Positions 56,651 to 64,000 of a DNA stretch of 64,000 nt are shown here, one piece after another. Position 1 is the first letter of the stretch. The number at the start of each line of letters is the position of its first letter. Under the pieces are notes generated by a model. That model worked only from the letters and a program-made list of their open reading frames with translations. It searched no databases and was not told the DNA's origin. The DNA is from Bacteroidales bacterium. GTDB lineage: Bacteria > Bacteroidota > Bacteroidia > Bacteroidales > UBA932. The translations under genes were made by a program, and so were the position numbers. Where the stretch lies: contig SUYM01000013.1 of NCBI GenBank assembly GCA_015060455.1, positions 17,692-81,691 on the forward strand, written 5' to 3'.

Positions 56651-58648
56651 TTACAGCTTTTCAGTCAATACATCGTCCAGTGATATTACCACCCTGATCG
56701 GAACCTTGTATTCACGGACTATATTCTCGTCCTTGTCCGTCTCTACCACGTTCATCTCTGACTTGGACATTATAGCATCCCCCGCAGCATCTGCTATCTC
56801 ATGACATATGACCGCTGATTCTTCTGACCTGATCAGAGCTCCCCTGTATGTATTGTCTATCAGAAAACAAGGATTTTCTGGTTCTCCAGAACGGGCTCCC
56901 AAAACCATCAACAGTTCTCCTGCAGAGTTCTGCAGGATATCATATTCACCCCTTGCATAGTCTGTGGCTTCATCAGACTGGATGTCGACAGCATCGGATA
57001 TATCATATTCGCAACTTCCACCCAATGCTGCAACAGACCTTACGAGAAGGACTTTCACATAATATTCCCTTACCACCTCGTCATCGTGAGTTTCTACAAC
57101 AAGAATATTCTGTTTATTCAGCAACTCCCTGCGAGCCACAGAATCAATATCAAGCATTAACGCAGACTCGCGCGAGATATAAAGCAGGGCTTCTTTTCCC
57201 GAGTAATCCATGACAAATCTCGGATTCTGTGGTGCAGCTTCTCTCGCTTCTATAAACAGGCATATTTCACCCTGCTCATTCATGCTCATATCGTATGTAC
57301 CTGCGCCCCGGTTTTGATTTTTGGTCCGGTCACCTGCCTCGACAGAAGTCTCCCTGGTGCAATACAGACACTCATAAAATTCTTCTCCTGTAAAAGTGAC
57401 ACGATATAACGCCTCGACATCCTCATATGACTCCTTTATGAAGGAATTGACAAACTTCGGCATATATCTGATGATGACAACATCTGAACTGAAAATTTCC
57501 TTCAGAGCCTTTTTATTGTTTTCAAACTCTATCCTATAATATCTTATATCGATACGCTTGTCATCCATCTTCTTACGGAAAGGCAATTCATACTGCTTAC
57601 CATCCTTGACATAGACAAGCATAGGTTCAAAAAGTTCTTTCTTGAAGGAGTACAGTCTTAGTTCCTCATCCATGAAGAACATATCCGCACAGCCATAATT
57701 AGATTTGTTTTTTTTCGTATGGCTTGGGGTTGCCAGCTTTATTCCCGACCATGCCTTTATATATGGTCTGCCGTAATCCTGCCCCATGTCAAAGTCATAA
57801 AAACACAGGTCCGAAGAAGACAGATACCAGGCCGTAACCTTTGACAGATGCTCAATCAATCCCTCTTTGGAAGTTATCCTGCCGGAAAGATTTTCCTTTC
57901 TGCCGATGATGACATCTATGAAGCCTTCGATGCGCCTGTCCTTGACACTCACCATCTTTTGACGGATCGGGATAGTGAGGGCAGCACTATACTCGGCAGT
58001 ACGCATGTCTGCAATACTGTCAAGATTGTCTCCCCTTGTCCCTGCATAGTATTTACAGAACAGTTCACAGACATCCTGCATCACACTCTTAAGATCGGAT
58101 TGGATCAGATATAAGGCATCCCACCGGTCTTCGCGAGGAGAGTCCATATCCGATAATGTTTTGGCACACTCCAATAGCACGGCATTATAGTCCGAAATTT
58201 TCTCACGAAGCATTGAAATAGCAATGTATATCCTGCTATCCTCATGCATATCTGAGGTTTCGTGCACATAACTCAGGGACAGTTTCAGTTCATTCAGAAA
58301 TTTCCTGCTCGGATAAGCCGTGAAATCATGATTGACAAGATACAGTTCTACCGCATACATCTTGGCAAACCGCTCGAAGATATCGGCTCGGAGAGCAGAG
58401 AGCAATTCACTCTGAACATCAAAGGAAATCCTTCTTGTGTTCCTTTCTGTCCTTTCCTGTGACCGGAGAGTCGCCACCGCATAATACAGGGAGAAAAATG
58501 ACACCATAAGGGCTATTGTGGCCACGGCAAAGGAACACCAGTCGAATGTTCCCAAAGTCGTATTACTGGCTGTTGTCGCACTTGCTTCGGCAATCCTTGT
58601 GAGGACTGTATCGTTCTGTGTATTCAGAATATTCAGAATATGTATCAT
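56651..58648 (-). CDS. Membrane-anchored protein of unknown function with internally duplicated C-terminal module
   Basis: One TM near the N-terminus; two diverged repeats ending VVETHDDEVVREYYVKV / VVETDKDENIVREYKVPI. Confidence 0.7.
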   Translation of the reverse strand: MIHILNILNTQNDTVLTRIAEASATTASNTTLGTFDWCSFAVATIALMVSFFSLYYAVATLRSQERTERNTRRISFDVQSELLSALRADIFERFAKMYAVELYLVNHDFTAYPSRKFLNELKLSLSYVHETSDMHEDSRIYIAISMLREKISDYNAVLLECAKTLSDMDSPREDRWDALYLIQSDLKSVMQDVCELFCKYYAGTRGDNLDSIADMRTAEYSAALTIPIRQKMVSVKDRRIEGFIDVIIGRKENLSGRITSKEGLIEHLSKVTAWYLSSSDLCFYDFDMGQDYGRPYIKAWSGIKLATPSHTKKNKSNYGCADMFFMDEELRLYSFKKELFEPMLVYVKDGKQYELPFRKKMDDKRIDIRYYRIEFENNKKALKEIFSSDVVIIRYMPKFVNSFIKESYEDVEALYRVTFTGEEFYECLYCTRETSVEAGDRTKNQNRGAGTYDMSMNEQGEICLFIEAREAAPQNPRFVMDYSGKEALLYISRESALMLDIDSVARRELLNKQNILVVETHDDEVVREYYVKVLLVRSVAALGGSCEYDISDAVDIQSDEATDYARGEYDILQNSAGELLMVLGARSGEPENPCFLIDNTYRGALIRSEESAVICHEIADAAGDAIMSKSEMNVVETDKDENIVREYKVPIRVVISLDDVLTEKL

Positions 58649-58653
58649 AATTA

Positions 58654-59751
58654 CTATTTAGGAGCGATGCGGTACAGGAAGACTGCAATGATGGTAAAGA
58701 CCACATTAGGCAGCCAGAGGGCTATCGCCGGTGGCAGTGCACCCGTATGCACGAACATCTGACTGAAACGGAGGAAGAGGATGTAGGTGAAGGCGAGGGC
58801 GATGCCTATACCGATGTTCCAGCCGATGCCGCCGCGACGTTTCTTCGATGAGAGCGCCACGCCCATGATGGTCAGGATGAAGGCGGAGAACGGAAGGGCG
58901 AAACGTGTGTTCTTCTCTATGAGGGCGAACTTCACATTGCCGTCACCTCTGTTGAGCTGGGTCTCGATGAGTTCATTCAACTCACTGTAGTTCAGCGTCT
59001 CCACTGTATTTTCTGTAAGATAGAAATCCTTGACGGTGAGCGGAATGATGGTGTCTATCTGCCTTCCGCTGCGGACGCGGTCGGTCAGGTCGGCGTTATA
59101 ATCCCTTATAAAGTATTTCTTCAATGTCCAGCACCCCTTTGTGGTGTCATAGACAGCAGATTCCGCAGAAATCTTGGAAACGAGTTTGCTATCCTCTATC
59201 TTTTCGAGGGTGAAACGATATGCGGTGTTGTTCCATGAACTGAACGACTCTGCAAAGACATACTCTCCCGGTGCAATCTCATAATGCACGTTTCTTCCCA
59301 CGCCCTTGAAGCGCTGCTTGATATATTGGTTCTCGAATTCCAGACGCGTCTTATTGGCCTCAGGGATGACAAACAGGTTCAAGCCCAACGAGAACATGGC
59401 TATCAAAGTGGCGGAGAATATATACGGGACCATCATCCTGTGAAAACTCACGCCACAGGAAAGAATCGCCACAATCTCGGTGTCCGCAGCCATCTTCGAC
59501 GTGAAGAATATCACCGTTATGAACACGAACAGCGGACTGAACATATTCATGAAGTACGGCACGAAGTTAAGATAATAATCAAATACGATGGCCTTGAGCG
59601 GCGCCTCCTTGCTGACGAAGTCATCGATCTTCTCGCTGATGTCGAAGATGATGACGATGCCGATGATAAGAAGCAACGCCACAAAGAAGGTGGTTATGAA
59701 TTTCTTGACTATGTATACGTCAAGTTTTCTTGGTCTGAGATCAAACTCCAT
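58654..59751 (-). CDS. LptF/LptG-family permease (YjgP/YjgQ)
   Basis: LDVYIVKKFITTFFVALLLIIGIVIIFDISEKIDDF... Confidence 0.9.
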   Translation of the reverse strand: MEFDLRPRKLDVYIVKKFITTFFVALLLIIGIVIIFDISEKIDDFVSKEAPLKAIVFDYYLNFVPYFMNMFSPLFVFITVIFFTSKMAADTEIVAILSCGVSFHRMMVPYIFSATLIAMFSLGLNLFVIPEANKTRLEFENQYIKQRFKGVGRNVHYEIAPGEYVFAESFSSWNNTAYRFTLEKIEDSKLVSKISAESAVYDTTKGCWTLKKYFIRDYNADLTDRVRSGRQIDTIIPLTVKDFYLTENTVETLNYSELNELIETQLNRGDGNVKFALIEKNTRFALPFSAFILTIMGVALSSKKRRGGIGWNIGIGIALAFTYILFLRFSQMFVHTGALPPAIALWLPNVVFTIIAVFLYRIAPK

Positions 59752-59755
59752 TTCC

Positions 59756-60886
59756 TTACAGTCTTGTTGTTATCCTCCTGATGGTCTCGTCCTTCCATGC
59801 CTTGAAATCACCCGCCTTGATGTGCTTGCGTGCCTCACGCACAAGGTCAAGATAGAAGGCAAGGTTGTGCTCGCTGGCAATCTGTCCGGCAAAGATCTCT
59901 CCTGCCACGAACAGATGGCGCAGGTATGCCTTGGTATATGTATGATCGACGAACGATGTTCCCTTAGGGTCGAGCGGAGAGAAATCATCCGCCCATTTCT
60001 TGTTCTTCATGTTGATGATGCCGTCCCATGTGAAGAGCATTCCGTTGCGGCCGTTTCTTGTCGGCATCACGCAGTCGAACATATCCACTCCCCTGGCGAT
60101 ACCCTCCAGAAGGTTTGCAGGCGTGCCGACACCCATCAGGTAACGCGGCTTGTCCTGCGGAAGTATAGGACATACCACCTCCAGCATCTCATACATCTTC
60201 TCGGTAGGTTCACCCACGGCAAGACCTCCGATAGCATATCCCTCGCGGTCCAGGGCTGCTGCATGTTCGACCGCCTCCCGACGAAGTTCCGGATAGACAC
60301 ACCCCTGAATTATAGGGAAAAGGGCCTGGGAGTATCCGTAAAGAGGTTCTGTCGCGTCAAAATGCTTTACGCAGCGCTCCAGCCACCTCTGAGTCAGTTT
60401 GAGTGACTTCTTCGCATACTCGTATGTCGCATCGCCTGGGCAGCACTCGTCAAGGGCCATCACGATGTCGGCCCCGATGATACGCTGGGTGTCCATATTG
60501 TTTTCAGGCGTGAATATATGCTTCGAACCGTCTATATGCGAGCGGAAAATGCACCCGTCTTCAGTGAGTTTTCTGATAGAGCTGAGGGAAAACACCTGAA
60601 ATCCGCCGCTGTCCGTAAGGATAGGCCTGTCCCATGACTCGAACTTATGGAGTCCGCCGGCAGCCTTGAGCACATTCAGACCGGGACGCAGATAGAGATG
60701 ATAGGTGTTGCCGAGGATGATCTCGGCCTTGATATCTTCCTTAAGGTCTCTATGATATATGCCCTTTACAGAGCCTACGGTGCCCACAGGCATGAATATA
60801 GGCGTCTCTATCTGTCCGTGGTCCGTGGTGATCACACCGCAGCGGGCAGAGGAATTGGGGTCATTATGCGTCTTAACGAACTTCAT
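59756..60886 (-). CDS. tgt: tRNA-guanine transglycosylase
   Basis: ILGNTYHLYLRPG, LTDSGGFQVFSLS, RYLMGVGTPANLLEGIARGVDMFDCVMPTRNGRNG. Confidence 0.97.
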   Translation of the reverse strand: MKFVKTHNDPNSSARCGVITTDHGQIETPIFMPVGTVGSVKGIYHRDLKEDIKAEIILGNTYHLYLRPGLNVLKAAGGLHKFESWDRPILTDSGGFQVFSLSSIRKLTEDGCIFRSHIDGSKHIFTPENNMDTQRIIGADIVMALDECCPGDATYEYAKKSLKLTQRWLERCVKHFDATEPLYGYSQALFPIIQGCVYPELRREAVEHAAALDREGYAIGGLAVGEPTEKMYEMLEVVCPILPQDKPRYLMGVGTPANLLEGIARGVDMFDCVMPTRNGRNGMLFTWDGIINMKNKKWADDFSPLDPKGTSFVDHTYTKAYLRHLFVAGEIFAGQIASEHNLAFYLDLVREARKHIKAGDFKAWKDETIRRITTRL

Positions 60887-60936
60887 TCAAATTCTTTTTA
60901 ACCTGCGAAGATAAGAATTTTATGAATAATAAAGTG

Positions 60937-60944
60937 TATCTTTG
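60937..60944 (+). promoter_or_regulatory. -7 box (TATCTTTG) upstream of hsdM
   Basis: Matches TAnnTTTG, 20 nt before the start codon; weak T-rich -33. Confidence 0.4.
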
Positions 60945-60963
60945 AGGTTTCAACCCACTAAAT

Positions 60964-62457
60964 ATGATAACAGGCGAAATCAAAAATCGTATTGACACGA
61001 TTTGGGATACCTTTTGGACTGGAGGTATTACCAATTCTATAACTATATTGGAACAGATGACTTATCTGTTCTTCATGAAGATGTTGGATGACTCCCAGAA
61101 GACAAAGGAAGCAAACGCATCATTCATGGGTGTCGCGGTAAAGGACCCTACATTCAAGTCTGGAATGTGGAAGAATCCTGACACTGGAATGGATGTTCCT
61201 TATGACAATCTTCGTTGGTCGGTCTTCAAGAACAAGGAAGCAGAGGAAATGTATCGTATCATCAGTCGTGATGCTTTCTCTTTCATCAAGAACTTGAATG
61301 ACGGTCGAGAAAGCGCATACAGCAGATTCATGTCTAATGCAACTTTCCTTATTCAGAATCCAAGGACTCTTGTCAAGGTTGTAGAGGGTATCGATGCCCT
61401 TGATATGAACAACCGTGACACAATGGGTGATGTCTATGAGTATGTGCTGGGCAAGATGGCAGCATCCGGTAACAACGGTCAGTTCCGTACCCCAAGACAT
61501 ATCATCAAGATGATGGTTGAGATGATGAAACCGACCTTGAAAGATAGCATCTGTGACCCTGCAATGGGTTCGGCAGGCTTCATCGTTGAAAGTGCGAAGT
61601 ATATTCAGGAGCACTACAAGTCAGAACTGTTGCAGAGGGCGAATGCAGATCACTATAAAAATGGTCTTCTTCATGGATTTGATACTGATACAACAATGCT
61701 TCGCATCGGTGCCATGAACCTCATGCTTCATGGTGTGGATAATCCTGATGTAGAGTATAAGGATAGTCTTTCAACTGACAATACCGATGAGAATAAATAC
61801 ACCTTGTGTCTTGCGAATCCACCATTTGCAGGCAGTCTGGATTATGATGCGGTAAGCAAGTCTATCCTTGCTATCACAAAGACCAAGAAGACCGAACTGC
61901 TGTTCATGGCACTGTTCGTAAGAATGTTGCAGATGGGTGGAAGGTGTGCTTCTATCGTTCCTGATGGTGTGCTTTTCGGTACAAGTACAGGTCACTTGTC
62001 AATCCGTAAGGAGATAGTTGACAATCAGAGATTGCAGGCAGTTATCTCAATGCCATCAGGTGTGTTTAAACCATACGCAGGAGTATCTACTGCGATTTTG
62101 GTGTTCACGAAGACCAATGCAGGTGGTACTGACAAGGTATGGTTCTATGACATGAAGGCAGATGGATTCTCTTTGGATGACAAGAGAAATCCTGTTGCTG
62201 ACAATGATATTCCGGACATCATCAATCGTTTCCATAACCTTGCCGGGGAAGAAGGCAGGACACGAAAGGAACAGTCTTTCCTTGTTCCGGTAGAGGAAAT
62301 CCGTGAGAAGGGTTATGACCTGTCTATCAATAAGTACAAGGAAATCGAAAGGGAGAAAGTTGAGTATGAAAGCAGTGATGTGATTCTTGACAGAATAACA
62401 TCATTGGAAAGGGACATCATATCTGCCTTGAATGATTTCAGGACTAAGTTTATGTAG
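60964..62457 (+). CDS. hsdM: Type I restriction-modification methyltransferase subunit
   Basis: NGQFRTPRHIIKMMVEM, CDPAMGSAGFIVES, LANPPFAGS. Confidence 0.96.
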   Translation: MITGEIKNRIDTIWDTFWTGGITNSITILEQMTYLFFMKMLDDSQKTKEANASFMGVAVKDPTFKSGMWKNPDTGMDVPYDNLRWSVFKNKEAEEMYRIISRDAFSFIKNLNDGRESAYSRFMSNATFLIQNPRTLVKVVEGIDALDMNNRDTMGDVYEYVLGKMAASGNNGQFRTPRHIIKMMVEMMKPTLKDSICDPAMGSAGFIVESAKYIQEHYKSELLQRANADHYKNGLLHGFDTDTTMLRIGAMNLMLHGVDNPDVEYKDSLSTDNTDENKYTLCLANPPFAGSLDYDAVSKSILAITKTKKTELLFMALFVRMLQMGGRCASIVPDGVLFGTSTGHLSIRKEIVDNQRLQAVISMPSGVFKPYAGVSTAILVFTKTNAGGTDKVWFYDMKADGFSLDDKRNPVADNDIPDIINRFHNLAGEEGRTRKEQSFLVPVEEIREKGYDLSINKYKEIEREKVEYESSDVILDRITSLERDIISALNDFRTKFM

Positions 62458-62458
62458 T

Positions 62459-62713
62459 ATGGATAGTATAGGAACAATAGCATCTGTTGTCGCAGCAGTA
62501 GGCACTGTGCTTTCTTTGTGGTATAGCAGAAGAATGAGCAAAGGCAGTATCAGAAAACGAATTGCAAAGAAACAAAGACAGATAAGTGATATTGACAATG
62601 AACTGGTAAGGAGATATGGAATCAATAGAGGTCATTGTCATCCTATAACATCATTAGACCAGAAGAAAGCAAAACTTATTCAGGAGATTACAGATTTGCA
62701 AAACGAATTATAG
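62459..62713 (+). CDS. Small TM/coiled-coil protein (84 aa) between hsdM and hsdS
   Basis: MDSIGTIASVVAAVGTVLSLWYSRRMSKG... ; starts 1 nt after hsdM stop, ends 5 nt before hsdS. Confidence 0.6.
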   Translation: MDSIGTIASVVAAVGTVLSLWYSRRMSKGSIRKRIAKKQRQISDIDNELVRRYGINRGHCHPITSLDQKKAKLIQEITDLQNEL

Positions 62714-62718
62714 TCGAG

Positions 62719-63876
62719 ATGAAACAAGGGTGGAAAATAAAGAAACTTGCTGATGTATGCACAAGTGATTTGGGTAAAACATTAAATCAGTCCAAAGACA
62801 CGGGTGACATGCATCCATATCTATGTGCCATAAACATCTTCTGGGATAAGGTAGACTTTACTACGGTAAAGCAGACCCGATTTGAACTATCAGAAATTGA
62901 AAGATATTCAGTTAGGAAGGATGATTTACTTATTTGTGAAGGTGGAGATATAGGTAGAGCAGCAATATGGGATAAAGATGAGACGATGCTATATCAAAAT
63001 GCTTTACACCGAGTGCGTTTTGATGGGAGCATAATTCCGAGATTTTGTTTATTGTATCTTCGTTTCTTGAAAAATACAGGTATTTTAGATGGACGTTATG
63101 GTAAAGGTGTAACAATAAAACATCTTGTAAAATCATCATTACTTTCAATACCTATTCCCGTTCCACCTATCGCAGAACAGGAAAAGATAGTTGCTGAACT
63201 TGATTGTCTTTCGGGGATTATTGAGAAGAAGAAACAGCAGTTGAAAGAACTTGATAATCTTGCACAATCTATCTTCTATGAGATGTTTGGTGACCCTGTG
63301 GAGAATGATAAGGGGTGGGAGAAAAAAAGACTTGATGAGATTGGTAAGGTTATAACAGGTAATACACCTTCAACAAAGGATGAAAGTAATTACTCTTCTG
63401 CAGACTATTGCTTCGTAAAACCAAGTGATATTGCAAAGGATAGTATATCCTACATTTCCAATACTGAGTTTTATGTTTCTGAAAAGGCATATATTAATTC
63501 CAGACAATTACCCAAAGGCAGTGTGCTGACAACCTGCATTGGAATAATAGGTAAAGTTGGAATATTACAGAAAGATGCAACTTGTAACCAGCAAATCAAT
63601 GCTATCATTCCCAATAAGGATATTGATGCTAAATTCCTTGCCCATGTCTTGTTTATGATAAGAGATGTTTTGACAGATGTGGCAAATGCCCCAATTGTAC
63701 CAATAATTAACAAGAAAGAATTTTCATCAGTAAGCATTCCATTCCCACCACTTGACTTACAACAAAACTTCGCATCCAAAATTGAATCAATCGAAAAGCA
63801 GAAAGAACTGATTGCCCGGTCTATCAAGGAGACTGAAACGCTTTTCAACAGCAGGATGGACTACTATTTCAACTGA
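62719..63876 (+). CDS. hsdS: Type I restriction-modification specificity subunit
   Basis: Two TRD-like halves, PIPVPPIAEQEKIVAELDCLSGIIEKKKQQLKELDNLAQSIFYEMFGDP linker, IPFPPLDLQQNFASKIE. Confidence 0.93.
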   Translation: MKQGWKIKKLADVCTSDLGKTLNQSKDTGDMHPYLCAINIFWDKVDFTTVKQTRFELSEIERYSVRKDDLLICEGGDIGRAAIWDKDETMLYQNALHRVRFDGSIIPRFCLLYLRFLKNTGILDGRYGKGVTIKHLVKSSLLSIPIPVPPIAEQEKIVAELDCLSGIIEKKKQQLKELDNLAQSIFYEMFGDPVENDKGWEKKRLDEIGKVITGNTPSTKDESNYSSADYCFVKPSDIAKDSISYISNTEFYVSEKAYINSRQLPKGSVLTTCIGIIGKVGILQKDATCNQQINAIIPNKDIDAKFLAHVLFMIRDVLTDVANAPIVPIINKKEFSSVSIPFPPLDLQQNFASKIESIEKQKELIARSIKETETLFNSRMDYYFN

Positions 63877-63905
63877 TGTAAGGGAATTCCTAAAGCCGCA
63901 TAAGA

Positions 63906-63936
63906 TTTGCAGAGAGAAGAGAAATTATTATATTTG
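63906..63936 (+). promoter_or_regulatory. Bacteroidota promoter downstream of hsdS
   Basis: TTTG (63906-63909), 19 nt, TATATTTG (63929-63936), ATG at 63942. Confidence 0.6.
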
Positions 63937-63941
63937 CGAAA

Positions 63942-64000
63942 ATGGGAACTGAAATGACACAGATTATTTTGAATGTAGAAAACCCTGACATTATTCCGAG
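63942..64000 (+). CDS. Start of an ORF running off the window
   Basis: MGTEMTQIILNVENPDIIP...; promoter directly upstream. Confidence 0.5.
   Translation, partial: MGTEMTQIILNVENPDIIP

Noticed and set aside
1-64000. tRNA/rRNA genes
   Set aside because: No cloverleaf-like GGTTCRANYCC blocks or rRNA signature stretches noticed on reading; a tRNAscan/Infernal run would be decisive

Overview
Bacteroidota (Bacteroidales-like) chromosomal window. Most of it is a conserved housekeeping backbone: dnaG, fhs, cmk-ispH, efp, an Rnf operon (rseC-like, rnfBCDGEA), dnaB, alaS, an lptF-like/fmt in-frame fusion, ilvA, ilvE, an LptF/G permease, tgt, and the start of a type I R-M locus. A roughly 20 kb, visibly more AT-rich accessory island (about 34.64-54.40 kb, all main genes on the minus strand) interrupts it. 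I read the island as a peptide maturation/export locus. It has four short NVEALA-type leader peptides with Cys-containing cores, each group followed by a 6-bladed beta-propeller-type lipoprotein (ATGA overlap in two of three modules). It also has a dedicated S26 signal peptidase, a TolC-like protein, an HlyD/MFP adaptor, two tandem RND permeases, thioredoxin-like and transglutaminase-like lipoproteins, and a WzyC/O-antigen-ligase-like TPR protein. Inside it, a 1.16 kb segment bounded by 34-bp inverted repeats carries a putative ADP-ribosyltransferase-like toxin-antitoxin pair and sits beside a truncated propeller copy. About 41-bp near-identical direct repeats bracket the island: one copy lies after ilvE, the other is inside the 3' end of an MqsA-Panacea-like antitoxin gene whose MqsR-like toxin partner looks frameshifted. 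Other notable items are a candidate structured RNA at 14154-14296 and dispersed palindromic repeats, one of which appears to be translated as the RnfG tail. All family calls come from reading the translations; no searches were run.
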